DNA of 44,871 bases. Source: Candidatus Magnetocorallium paracelense (GTDB taxonomy: Bacteria > Nitrospirota > Thermodesulfovibrionia > Thermodesulfovibrionales > Magnetobacteriaceae). Location of the stretch: assembly GCA_029001845.1 (NCBI GenBank), contig JAREWP010000040.1, positions 1 to 44,871 of the forward strand, written 5' to 3'. Position numbers and translations under genes: made by a program. Below the pieces are notes generated by a model. That model was not told where the DNA came from and searched no databases. It worked only from the letters and a program-made list of their open reading frames with translations. Positions 22,263-31,021 of this stretch are shown piece after piece (within the stretch, counting starts at the first letter, position 1; the number at the start of each line of letters is the position of its first letter).

Positions 22263-24049
22263 TTCACGCCCTTAGGAAGAGTAAAATAGAAAACACTTCC
22301 CTCTCCTATTATTGATTCGACCCATATCCTTCCTCCATACATCTCTATTATCTTCTTAATCAGTGGGAGCCCCATGCCGCTGCTCGTATTTTCGTCATTT
22401 AAGTCCAGTTTTTGAAAAATCTTAAATATCCTTTCAAAATGTTTCTCATCAATACCAACGCCGTTGTCGGATACATAAAATTTGTGGAAATTTTCTTCCT
22501 CTACATATCCTATCTTTATAACCTTACTGCCCTTATCGTTATATTTTATTGCATTACTTATTAAGTTGTGAAAGATCTGGTCTATATAGCTCTTTTCGAA
22601 CACTATTTCAGGCATGTCCTGCAGGATTTCGACAGTTATTCCTTCATTCGCAGGTAGTGTATCCGTTATATCCCGGATAAGAGAGGAAATATCGATTGCT
22701 AAATCCTTTTCCACAACACGACCGACTTTGGAATAGCGATAAATACTGTCTAACAGATCATACATGCGCCTGACTCGGCTTATGAGCAGGTCCATGTTCT
22801 CCATCCCGTCTTCTCCGAGGCTGACTCCGTGGTCTTCCTTAATCCAGTCTGCAAGTGACCCTATTGAACGAATAGGTGTTTTCAGATCGTGAGAGAGGAT
22901 GTAGAGCAGATTATTCAGTTCCTCATTCGTTCTTTCCTGGTCCATTATGAGCCTTACATGATTCTCCTCTATTCTCTTTCGTTCCTCTATCTCCCTGTGG
23001 AGCTGTAAATTCGCTTTTTTCAGTTCGCCGGTACGTTCTTCAACAAGCTCCTCCAAATGGTTACGGTGTCTCATCAGTTCCAGTTCTGCTCGTTTACGTT
23101 CTGTAATATCAGTGGATATTCCGCAAACCCCGGAGAGCTTCCCATTGGAATCGAATAACGGGAATTTAAAGGATATGTAAGTATGTAAACCGTCTTTTTG
23201 AGAAAAGACCTCTTCCATTTCCAGCGGGGCCGTTTTCTCCAGCACCATTCGATCGTTTATAATGTATGACGAAGCCGCTTCTCCCGGGAAAATATCATAA
23301 TCCGTTTTGTCGGTAATTTCTAAACCGGCAACATCAAAAAGCATTTCGAACTGTCTGTTAACCATCTTATAACGCCCGTTTAGGTCTTTAATATATATCA
23401 CAGCTGTCGTATTGTCCATCAGGGCCTGGAGATATCTCTGATTTTTCAGTAAATCCTCTGTAGACTCCTTAACCCTCTCCTCAAGCTGTTCGTTAAGCCG
23501 CTTAAGCTCTATCTGGGCCTTTAGGAGTTCACGATTTTGCTGAATGGAATTCTCATAGGTGGACAGCAGGAGGTTTAAAATCTGCTGAGGATTGGATTTA
23601 ATTTCATACCGTTCATCGTTGATTATGACTGCAAGGCCGCCCATTTCCGAAGACTTTACATCGCCGTTACGACGAGAGAGCAAGTCAGCTATTCTTCTTA
23701 ACAGATAATCGGAGCTGTAAGGTTTGGTTACGTAATTATCAGCGCCCGACTCTATACCTTTAATTATCTCCCCTGGGTCTCTAAGCTCTGTCAGGAGTAT
23801 TACGGGAACATCTCCATACTCATGATTCTCCTTTATCTCTTTGCACATCTCGTATCCGTTCATAACAGGCATCACGATATCGCTGACAATAATATCGGGT
23901 CTGGTCTCCTTTACCTTTTTTAATCCCTCAGACCCGTTCCTGGCTACTGAAACCCCGTAGCCCTCCTGGATTAGCAATCGTCTTAGCAACTCAGCTTGTA
24001 TAGCGCTGTCTTCGACGATTAAGATATCTTTGCTTTTTTGTTTTTCCAT
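22256..24049 (-). CDS. Sensor kinase: REC-PAS-HisKA-HATPase
   Basis: This 597-residue soluble kinase has an N-terminal receiver (acceptor D57 in VSDIVMPVMNG), a linker with PQQILNLLLSTYENSI (154-169), a coiled coil, a PAS/PAC domain (about 205-320), a second coiled coil, HisKA with H387 in LSHDLKTPIRSI, and HATPase (DNGVGIDEKHFERIFKIFQ). No membrane segment is seen. It is the first gene of the minus-strand signalling cluster, transcribed away from cbiX. The receiver being upstream of the kinase core suggests it is controlled by another kinase rather than passing phosphate on. Confidence 0.9.
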   Translation of the reverse strand: MEKQKSKDILIVEDSAIQAELLRRLLIQEGYGVSVARNGSEGLKKVKETRPDIIVSDIVMPVMNGYEMCKEIKENHEYGDVPVILLTELRDPGEIIKGIESGADNYVTKPYSSDYLLRRIADLLSRRNGDVKSSEMGGLAVIINDERYEIKSNPQQILNLLLSTYENSIQQNRELLKAQIELKRLNEQLEERVKESTEDLLKNQRYLQALMDNTTAVIYIKDLNGRYKMVNRQFEMLFDVAGLEITDKTDYDIFPGEAASSYIINDRMVLEKTAPLEMEEVFSQKDGLHTYISFKFPLFDSNGKLSGVCGISTDITERKRAELELMRHRNHLEELVEERTGELKKANLQLHREIEERKRIEENHVRLIMDQERTNEELNNLLYILSHDLKTPIRSIGSLADWIKEDHGVSLGEDGMENMDLLISRVRRMYDLLDSIYRYSKVGRVVEKDLAIDISSLIRDITDTLPANEGITVEILQDMPEIVFEKSYIDQIFHNLISNAIKYNDKGSKVIKIGYVEEENFHKFYVSDNGVGIDEKHFERIFKIFQKLDLNDENTSSGMGLPLIKKIIEMYGGRIWVESIIGEGSVFYFTLPKGVKC

Positions 24050-24156
24050 AGGATTTAGTCCAATCGGAATCGTGTTAAGAGGTATTTTAAGTCATTTATA
24101 ATAATAAAGCAACCATGCTAATGCAAAAGCGATTTCCCGCCAAAACAGCAATATTA

Positions 24157-24165
24157 TGGTATACT
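24157..24165 (+). promoter_or_regulatory. Extended -10 element for cbiX, possible leaderless transcript
   Basis: TGGTATACT fits an extended -10 box (TGnTATAAT type). A start point 6-7 bases downstream would fall at 24171-24172, on the ATG chosen for cbiX. No good -35 box and no ribosome binding site are visible. Confidence 0.35.
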
Positions 24166-24171
24166 CTAATT

Positions 24172-24549
24172 ATGGAAAGCAGGGGATTGATTTTACTGGT
24201 CCATGGAAGCAAAAATCCCGAATGGCTGATTCCTTTTGAGTCTCTTGCCCGTGAAGTAGGTGCTGTTGCGAAAGATGCTTATGTCTCTATAGCCTGTCTT
24301 CAGTCCTGTGAACCGACTCTGGCGAATGCCATAAAGGAACAGGGACAAAGAGGTATCGCTCATATAATAATCGCACCCTTTTTTATCTCCGCCAGGGGAC
24401 ATGTCTTAAAAGATGTCCCTGTCGTAGTGGAAGGAGTAAAACAGATGTTTCCCCATATCGAAATTACTGTTACCGATGCAATAGGCGAACAATACGAAGT
24501 GAGGGAAGGCATGAGAAAAAGCCTGTTGCGTATATTGGGTGGAGAATAA
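24172..24549 (+). CDS. cbiX: Sirohydrochlorin cobalto-/ferrochelatase, short CbiX type
   Basis: This 125-residue protein is a single-domain CbiX(S) chelatase, which inserts Co2+ into sirohydrochlorin for anaerobic cobalamin synthesis, or Fe2+ for siroheme. The two metal-site histidines are visible: H11 in LLVHGSKNP and H77 in APFFISARGHVLKDVPVV. The small size fits forms that work as homodimers. The frame is open to an ATG at 24115, but the conserved region begins at the 24172 ATG. No other cobalamin genes lie in the window, so whether it serves B12 or siroheme is open. It overlaps no gene and ends 1 base before the next start. Confidence 0.88.
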   Translation: MESRGLILLVHGSKNPEWLIPFESLAREVGAVAKDAYVSIACLQSCEPTLANAIKEQGQRGIAHIIIAPFFISARGHVLKDVPVVVEGVKQMFPHIEITVTDAIGEQYEVREGMRKSLLRILGGE

Positions 24550-24550
24550 C

Positions 24551-26296
24551 ATGGCTACAATGACTAAGAGACGAGTACTATATGGCGAGGCCAATTATAA
24601 AAATCTGATTAAGGGCCATGGTTATTATGTAGACAAGACGGAATATATCCGTCTTATGGAGTCCTACAGGAGTCCGGTCTTTCTGAGGCCACGGAGGTTT
24701 GGAAAATCCCTTATGTGCACAACCCTGTCATATTACTATGATATAAATGAATCGGAAAACTTTAAGGAACTCTTTGGCAATACATCTATTGGGAAAAACC
24801 CCACACCCGGACATAACAGCTACATGGTATTGTCCCTGGATTTTTCGATTATCGATCCGTCAGGGTCAATTGAGGATATCAGGAGACGCTTTAACAATAT
24901 ATGTAATATAGACCTTCAGAGCGTGATCAGGAGGTATAAAAAGTATCTTGGCGAACCGATAGAAATTGACTTGGATAAAGATGTTTCAATCAATTTAAAG
25001 TACATCCTTGCTATGATTAAGGACTATGACCTGCCCAGGTTATATATACTCATAGATGAATACGACAACTTCTCGAACCGGTTGATCACTTCGAACCAGG
25101 ATACTCTCTACAGGGAGTTGACAAAAGATGACTCATTTCTGAAAACCTTTTTTAAAGCCCTGAAAAACGGGATAAAGGAAGATACCATTGTCAGAACCTT
25201 TATTACAGGCGTCCTGCCCATAACCATTGATGACCTTGCCTCAGGTTATAATATTGCCAGATTTCTAACCCTGGAAAGGGAATTCGAGGCCATGCTGGGA
25301 TTTACCCAAAAGGAAGTGGATAATCTCCTCGATATTATCTATTCTGAACATGACATCGATCCGGAAACCAGAAAAGAGGTAACAGAGACTATCGCAAATA
25401 ATTATAATGGTTATCACTTTGTCGATCCGGAGGGCGAGCCCCTCTTTAATTCCACTATACTTATTTATTTTCTGGATACATTTATCAGATACAAGGAAAT
25501 CCCAAGGTACCTGATAGATGTGAACCTGAAGACAGACATATCCTGGGTAAAACGATTAACTGCCTCAAATCCGGCAAACACAGAGGAACTGGTGGACCGG
25601 CTTCTTATTGAAAACAAGATTATTTATAATGAGGTTTCTCTGTTGGAAAAATTTAATATGTCTCAATTTTTCGATAAAAACTTTTATCCAATCTCATTCT
25701 TTTACCTCGGTATGCTCACAAGGAGAGATGATCAGTACATGTGTCTGCCGAATCTGAGTATGAGGAGTATCTTTGTCGACTACTTTAACCAGATCCACAG
25801 TGTTGATATCTCCACAAAATACGCAGAGATGATGAGGGGGTTCATAGATAATCCCGATATACCCAGGTTATTCGGGGATTACTGGAGGTTATACATATCC
25901 CAGTTACCTGAGGCTATATTTCAAAAGGTGAATGAGAACTTTTATCGAACCACATTTTTTGAGCTGTGCAGAAACCATTTATCGGGCTATTTCACATGGG
26001 GAATAGAAAACTCCTATGCCGGTGGCAGGACTGATCTTGAGTTTACAGGCCGGTTTCATACTAAATTCGCAGGTCTCAGATTTCTCTTGGAATTTAAATA
26101 TTACTCCAATGCAAAATGGAATAAGATAAAGACCGGTAAAAAGAGAGGAGAGTTTGAGCCGCCGGAAGATGATTTAAACCGGATAAGGGAGTATAAAGAG
26201 GAGTGGAAGAGAAAACATCCCAATGGACAAAAGGGATGTTTCTTGATTTACTGCTTTGGGAATCAGGGATACAGGGTTTTTCCTGTTGAGGTGTAA
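24551..26296 (+). CDS. AAA-ATPase-like protein with PD-(D/E)XK nuclease domain
   Basis: This 581-residue protein begins with the AAA-ATPase-like (PF09820-type) region. It has YGEANYKNLIKGHGYYVDKT, then a Walker A variant, FLRPRRFGKSLM (44-55), that lacks the usual GxxGxGK spacing, and a Walker B-like YILIDEYDNF. The C-terminus has a PD-(D/E)XK fold of the PDDEXK_9 type: D495 in GRTDLEF and E514-x-K516 in LLEFKYY. The family occurs in many copies in anaerobic bacteria and is of unknown role, with defence or mobile-element links suggested. GGTGGAG lies 6 bases before the ATG at 24551. It starts 1 base after cbiX ends. Confidence 0.88.
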   Translation: MATMTKRRVLYGEANYKNLIKGHGYYVDKTEYIRLMESYRSPVFLRPRRFGKSLMCTTLSYYYDINESENFKELFGNTSIGKNPTPGHNSYMVLSLDFSIIDPSGSIEDIRRRFNNICNIDLQSVIRRYKKYLGEPIEIDLDKDVSINLKYILAMIKDYDLPRLYILIDEYDNFSNRLITSNQDTLYRELTKDDSFLKTFFKALKNGIKEDTIVRTFITGVLPITIDDLASGYNIARFLTLEREFEAMLGFTQKEVDNLLDIIYSEHDIDPETRKEVTETIANNYNGYHFVDPEGEPLFNSTILIYFLDTFIRYKEIPRYLIDVNLKTDISWVKRLTASNPANTEELVDRLLIENKIIYNEVSLLEKFNMSQFFDKNFYPISFFYLGMLTRRDDQYMCLPNLSMRSIFVDYFNQIHSVDISTKYAEMMRGFIDNPDIPRLFGDYWRLYISQLPEAIFQKVNENFYRTTFFELCRNHLSGYFTWGIENSYAGGRTDLEFTGRFHTKFAGLRFLLEFKYYSNAKWNKIKTGKKRGEFEPPEDDLNRIREYKEEWKRKHPNGQKGCFLIYCFGNQGYRVFPVEV

Positions 26297-26752
26297 ATTT
26301 CCTTTACTTAGAGTCAATAAATTGTCCTGTTCCTATCCCGGCCCTTAATAATTTGGTTGCCTGCCCACCGGTCTCACCCTAAAAAAGAATTTGTAGTTGT
26401 TCATTTATCATGATCCTCTGCCTTCCTGGCAGTATATAATAACAAAAAAACAGTAGTCAGCTATCAGAGGTCAGCCTTCAGCTAAGAAAAGAATTGATGT
26501 TATGCCAATAATAAGCTTCACCTTATGGGTGAACCTGTTTTGAACGATCAAATGTTACAATTAAAAAGCTGATAGCTAAATGCTGTTTTTTTGGATAATA
26601 AATGCTACCTGTACAAGAGGTCAGTCCATAATTATTCAACAACAATGTGCATAATTAGCCGCCTCCTTTACAATCCATATTTCAGATTTGTTTTTTTAGT
26701 ATAATAATGGCGGAAAGTGAAGCGAACATAGTCTTTTTTCAGAGAACAGGTA
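26297..26752. other. Intergenic region, mostly repeat
   Basis: The 456 bases between the ATPase and the membrane kinase hold one complete MITE-like element (26444-26592). The rest is AT-rich and shows no supported gene. A TTTTTTTAGTATAATAATGG stretch near 26690-26710 could hold a -10 box (TATAAT) for the kinase gene. Confidence 0.5.
26444..26592. mobile_element. MITE-like element, AACAGC family, complete copy
   Basis: The left end, AAAAAAACAGTAGTCAGCTA, is the near-complement of the right end (TAGCTAAATGCTGTTTTTTT). The centre holds a hairpin around TTCACCTTATGGGTGAA. It is about 149 bases long and non-coding. Near-identical sequence recurs at 30788-30939 (inverted) and 37276-37437, including a conserved GTTATGCCAATAA motif. 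Confidence 0.8.
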
Positions 26753-29350
26753 ATGAGATTCCTTAACAAAATCACTATCGGAAAGAAATTTGTCGGGATT
26801 TTTCTTTTGATAGGATTAACACCGCTGATTCTTGTCGGCTGGATTTCAGATACGATCTTTAAGGATTCCATGAGGGATCAGCTTGTTAAGCAATTGATCT
26901 CCATAAGAGAGCTGAAAAAAGACCAGGTGGAACATTACTTTCTGATGCTCTATGATCAGATTCAGGAACATGCCGGAGACAGAGTCATCATTGATGCAAT
27001 GAGCGGGTTCCATGAGGGGTTCCGGAAGATCAAAAATGAATATGGCGCTGAATTTGAGTCGGGAAGAGAGGAAATCGAAGAAGGGCTTCGGAAAAGATAT
27101 CTTTATCAGAAAGAGCATACAACGAATTCTTCCGCTGATTCAATTGAAAGATGGAGGCCAAAAAGCGACGCCGGCCTGATGCTGCAGCATTTGTATGTCT
27201 TGTCAAATCCGGAGGAAGGCAACGACAAAAATGTGTCCGTCAATTCCGATGACCTCATAACATACAGCAGGATGCACAGGAAATATCACAACTATATAAG
27301 GGGTTTTCTAAAAAGAATCGCCGGATATTACGATGTCTTTCTTATTGAACCAGAAACAGGTTATATTGTTTACTCCGCTTTTAAAGAAATTGATTTCGCC
27401 ACAAGTCTTTTAAAAGGTCCTTACAAGAGTACGAATTTTGCGAAGGTCTTCCGGGCCGTTATCGATTCTGCCGATAAGGATACGGTTTATCTTGCCGATT
27501 TTAAGCCGTACGAGCCCTCATTCAATAAACCTGCTGCTTTTATAGGCACTTCCATATTTAACAAAGGGAAACGAACAGGTGTCCTGGTATTTCAAATGCC
27601 TATTACTGAGATCAATAGAATTATGACATCCTACAGGAAATGGGAGATGGCGGGCATGGGAAAGTCAGTGGATACATATCTTGTTGGAGACAATTTAACT
27701 ATGAGGAGTGATTCAAGATATTTAATAGAGAACAGGAATGGTTTTCTTTTACAGTTAACAAAATCCGGTTATAGTCGTGAGAAGATTAACAAGATAGAGG
27801 ATTTGAATACAACCATATTGTTACAGGAAGTTAAAACGATCGGCACCGAGGAGGCTTTTAATGGAAATGCAGGCCATCGCATCTTTCAAGATTACAGAGA
27901 CGTGGAAGTTCTTAGTGCTTATACCCCCCTGAATATTAAAGGATTGAATTGGATTTTAATGTCTGAAATCGAAACGGGCGATGCATTCAAAAAAACCGAT
28001 ATGCTCAGACTAATCATGTTTGTTGTATTTACAGGTGTTGCAGGCCTGGTGTGTTTTATCGGATTTTATATTGCAGGGATTTTTACAGCGCCCATTATAA
28101 GACTCTCTAAAGCCGTAAAGGAGATAGGCAAGGGGAATTTCAACAAAAGAATCGATGTGGAATCCAAAGATGAGGTCGGTGTACTGGCGGAATCGTTTAA
28201 CATCATGGCAGAGGATTTACAAAACACAACGATATCAAGAGAGCAACTTGAGGGGATTATAAAGCAACGTACAGGAGAATTGTCGAGATTAAACGAACAA
28301 CTGAATGCAGTGATGGAGACAGCCACGGATGCAATCATATCCATTAATAGTGAAGGCAGCATAATTTTCTGCAACACTTCCGCTCGAACCATTTTTGGTT
28401 ATTCCAACAAAGAAATGATAAAAAAACCTCTGTCTATCTTAATGCCCGATAAATTTAGAGCTTCCCATAAAAAAGCATTGGAACGTGTACTGTCGGGAAG
28501 TATATTAAATATGGCTGGAAAGACGCTGGAAGTTGTCGGTCTGCGCAAAAACGGTGAAGAGTTCCCTATAGAGGTATCATTATCCAGTTGGAAGAGCGGA
28601 GAGGAAATTTTTTTTACTGCCATACTGCGGGATATTACAAAGCGTAAAAGAACGGAGCGATTATTGATACAGGCCGATAAAATGACAACAACGGCCCGGC
28701 TGGCAGCCGGTGTTGTCCATGAAGTAAACAATCCTCTGTCAAATGCCTCGTTGAGCGTACAGGAACTAAAGGCTCTGTTACGAGATAGGAATTATTTGAA
28801 AAGCCTTGAATCCATTGATAGAAATATCAAGAAAGCAAGTTTATTTACAAAGGAGTTATTACAGTTTTCCTGGTATGGAGAGGCGGAGTTTATTCAGGTA
28901 GATATAAATGACACGATCAAAAGCGCCATTACACTCCTTAGACATAAGCTTATGCATGTCTCTATACAGGAGGAATTATCCGATATTCCCGATGTCATGG
29001 GAGACCCCATAAAACTGGAGCAGGTTTTTATCAATCTGATCAACAACTCAGTAGATGCAATATCCGAACATGGCGATATCCATATCATCACTTCACACCT
29101 TGATGGCATGGTGAATGTAGAGATAAGCGACACAGGATCAGGTATTTCCGATGAGGATTTAACCGGTGTGTTCGATCCCTTTTTTACAACCAAAAAGGCA
29201 GGGGCCGGCTCCGGTTTAGGCCTATCGATCAGTTATGGAATTATCAAACAACATAACGGTACAATAGAGATAACAAGCAAAGTCGGGAAGGGAACTACGG
29301 TAATCTGTACGATTCCGGCATTTTCAATGAAGCCGAAAACAATTCTTTAA
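26753..29350 (+). CDS. Membrane sensor kinase: Cache-like sensor-HAMP-PAS-HisKA-HATPase
   Basis: This 865-residue kinase has a first membrane segment (about 12-35), a large periplasmic part (about 36-415) resembling a double Cache sensor (YYDVFLIEPETGYIVYSAF at 192-210), a second membrane segment (about 418-442), HAMP (443-495) and a PAS domain (about 515-630). The core holds H656 in AGVVHEVNNPLSNASL, an NtrB/AtoS-like phosphorylation site, then HATPase (DTGSGISDEDL, GAGSGLGLSI). The regulator gene at 29523 is the probable partner, but a MITE-like element separates them. CAGGT is the only weak ribosome site before the ATG. Confidence 0.9.
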   Translation: MRFLNKITIGKKFVGIFLLIGLTPLILVGWISDTIFKDSMRDQLVKQLISIRELKKDQVEHYFLMLYDQIQEHAGDRVIIDAMSGFHEGFRKIKNEYGAEFESGREEIEEGLRKRYLYQKEHTTNSSADSIERWRPKSDAGLMLQHLYVLSNPEEGNDKNVSVNSDDLITYSRMHRKYHNYIRGFLKRIAGYYDVFLIEPETGYIVYSAFKEIDFATSLLKGPYKSTNFAKVFRAVIDSADKDTVYLADFKPYEPSFNKPAAFIGTSIFNKGKRTGVLVFQMPITEINRIMTSYRKWEMAGMGKSVDTYLVGDNLTMRSDSRYLIENRNGFLLQLTKSGYSREKINKIEDLNTTILLQEVKTIGTEEAFNGNAGHRIFQDYRDVEVLSAYTPLNIKGLNWILMSEIETGDAFKKTDMLRLIMFVVFTGVAGLVCFIGFYIAGIFTAPIIRLSKAVKEIGKGNFNKRIDVESKDEVGVLAESFNIMAEDLQNTTISREQLEGIIKQRTGELSRLNEQLNAVMETATDAIISINSEGSIIFCNTSARTIFGYSNKEMIKKPLSILMPDKFRASHKKALERVLSGSILNMAGKTLEVVGLRKNGEEFPIEVSLSSWKSGEEIFFTAILRDITKRKRTERLLIQADKMTTTARLAAGVVHEVNNPLSNASLSVQELKALLRDRNYLKSLESIDRNIKKASLFTKELLQFSWYGEAEFIQVDINDTIKSAITLLRHKLMHVSIQEELSDIPDVMGDPIKLEQVFINLINNSVDAISEHGDIHIITSHLDGMVNVEISDTGSGISDEDLTGVFDPFFTTKKAGAGSGLGLSISYGIIKQHNGTIEITSKVGKGTTVICTIPAFSMKPKTIL

Positions 29351-29351
29351 T

Positions 29352-29485
29352 CAATACCATTAACTTAAGGGGTGAAGCACCTTCCGACGGAAGCGGGTCA
29401 TGTTTGAGAAGGCGCAGCGAAGCGGAGCCTTCGAGTTTAGCCGATGAAGGCGGATGGTGCTTTGCTCCTTAAGTGAATGTCATTG
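29352..29485. mobile_element. MITE-like element (TTAACTTAAGG family), copy 2
   Basis: This copy of about 134 bases runs in reverse orientation to the one at 12111-12234. The ends ATTAACTTAAGGGGTGAAGC and the complement of its right end share the family sequence. The interior (GGAAGCGGGTCATGTTTGAG and CGAGTTTAGCCGATGAAGGC) matches the reverse complement of copy 1, with about 10 extra bases. No flanking direct repeat is seen. It lies between a sensor kinase and its probable regulator. Confidence 0.8.
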
Positions 29486-29522
29486 AAAAAGAACTTGTCA
29501 GAGGCAAAATGGCTGCACCTTT

Positions 29523-30173
29523 ATGGAAAATAAAAAAATTCTGGTAGTTGATGACGACCCCGAAGCAAGGGAGCATTTCCTTCGGATATTAAAAAATGCA
29601 GGGTATCATACAGATGCAAACTCATCCGGTAAAGAGGCGATAGAGACGATTCAGTTAAAGAGCTATGATGTCATGCTGCTTGATCTGATGATGCCGGAGA
29701 TATCGGGAATCGATGTTCTCATAGAATTAAACAGACGTAAAATAAAAACAAAGGTGATTATGATTACTGCCTTCGCCACAGTGGGGACAGCTGTCGAGGC
29801 AATAAAGAGAGGCGCCAGCGACTACATATCAAAACCCTTTCAGGTAGAAGAACTGCTGAGTATTATAGGACGAACACTTGAGGAAACGAAGTTTGAAGAA
29901 AAAGCCAGAAAATTAGACCTTGATGAGCTGTTGTTACAACTATCCAGCCCAATCAGAAGAGAGGTGATTACATTTCTCTTCTCAAACCCGAAGGCGCGCT
30001 TTAAAGATATCTTTGGTAAAACAGGTTTGAATGACCACTCAAAACTGCTTTTTCACTTGAGAGTTCTGAAAGAGGCCGGAATTGTGGAACAGGATAGAGA
30101 TAAGCTGTATATTCTAACCGACAAGGGTGAAAATGTTGCCGATAACCTTAAAAATATCGAGACTCATTTGTGA
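29523..30173 (+). CDS. Response regulator with ArsR-like winged-helix output
   Basis: This 216-residue protein has a receiver domain (acidic pair in VVDDDPEAR, acceptor D54 in MLLDLMMPEISG, and KPFQVEEL). A C-terminal winged helix (about 133-216) resembles ArsR/MarR-type domains: SSPIRREVITFLFSNPKARF, then LLFHLRVLKEAGIVEQD and a wing (KLYILTDKGE). This output is unusual, because NtrB-like kinases normally pair with sigma-54 activators. No ribosome site is obvious upstream, possibly because the MITE-like element replaced the original leader. It is probably partnered with the kinase at 26753. Confidence 0.88.
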   Translation: MENKKILVVDDDPEAREHFLRILKNAGYHTDANSSGKEAIETIQLKSYDVMLLDLMMPEISGIDVLIELNRRKIKTKVIMITAFATVGTAVEAIKRGASDYISKPFQVEELLSIIGRTLEETKFEEKARKLDLDELLLQLSSPIRREVITFLFSNPKARFKDIFGKTGLNDHSKLLFHLRVLKEAGIVEQDRDKLYILTDKGENVADNLKNIETHL

Positions 30174-30428
30174 TGACTACCTGCCTGACCTGACTGCCCC
30201 GTTCTGTTTCAGCATGAAAATCATAACCATGTGATTGAGAGTCTGACCTGCAAATTCCTGCTGTTAGTAAATTTTGACTTACAATATACTTATTAAGTAA
30301 GTCAGAATTTCCTTGAAACCAACCTTTTAATTTTGATTTAATCAATGATAGCTCTAACTTCAAAACACCTGATTCCAACACCTCTAAGTCATTATTTTTA
30401 AAGGAATTGCATACTTGAATCGGGAATA

Positions 30429-30579
30429 TAGTGTCGTGTCAAGCATTAATCGACGTAAGCAATCCGTCATTTCGAACGTAGCGAAGCGAAGGGAGAAATC
30501 TTAAGCGGTGGGATAGAAGTCAACGGCTAAAGATTTCTCCCTCTGGTCGAAATGACAGATCAGGCTTGACGAGACACTA
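30429..30579. repeat. Inverted-repeat element with TAGTGTC ends
   Basis: The ends TAGTGTCGTGTCAAGC and GCTTGACGAGACACTA are inverted copies with two mismatches. Inside, GTCATTTCGA and AGGGAGAAATCTT recur inverted as AAGATTTCTCCCT and TCGAAATGAC. The 151 bases are non-coding and look like a MITE or REP composite. I see only this copy in the window. Confidence 0.65.
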
Positions 30580-30787
30580 GTTTGAGACCAATGTACGAAT
30601 CGTCATTCCAGTTTTCACCGGAACGACAGTATTGTATGGTTTTGCTTTATGATAGAAAACAGAAATACTGATACGATAAGACCACCCATAAAGCCCCGAG
30701 ACACGGATTCTTATCCCTTTATCGACAATCCCTTAAAGGAGTGTTATTGTCTTGAATTAAAAAGCAGAGAGGTGTTATCTGCAATCT

Positions 30788-30939
30788 ATTATCTAAAAAC
30801 AACTATCAGCTAGCTAATTGTATCACTTTATGCTTCAAAGCAGATTCACCCATGAGGTGAAGCTTATTATTGGCATAACATCAATTCTTTCTTTAGCTGA
30901 AAGCTGACCACTGATAGCTGACAGCTGTTTTTAGATAAT
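30788..30939. mobile_element. MITE-like element, AACAGC family, complete inverted copy
   Basis: This is the reverse complement of the 26444-26592 element, with high similarity through the centre (TTCACCCATGAGGTGAAGCT). The inverted ends extend outward to ATTATCTAAAAACA and its complement TGTTTTTAGATAAT. It is about 152 bases long and non-coding. Confidence 0.8.
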
Positions 30940-31021
30940 AAGTGTGAGGTTTATAAAAATATAAGCTTACAGGGCCTTAACCCTTTAATCAAAACATCTT
31001 AAAAACATGGAGGACAAAATT

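Larger units (their letters stand above)
30174..31021. other. Intergenic region rich in repeats
   Basis: These 848 bases hold no gene I can support. They contain an inverted-repeat element (30429-30579), a short CGTCATTCC/CCGGAACGACA remnant near 30602-30630, and a complete MITE-like copy (30788-30939). The last 80 bases lead into the binding-protein gene with a good ribosome site (GGAGG at 31009-31013). Confidence 0.6.
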
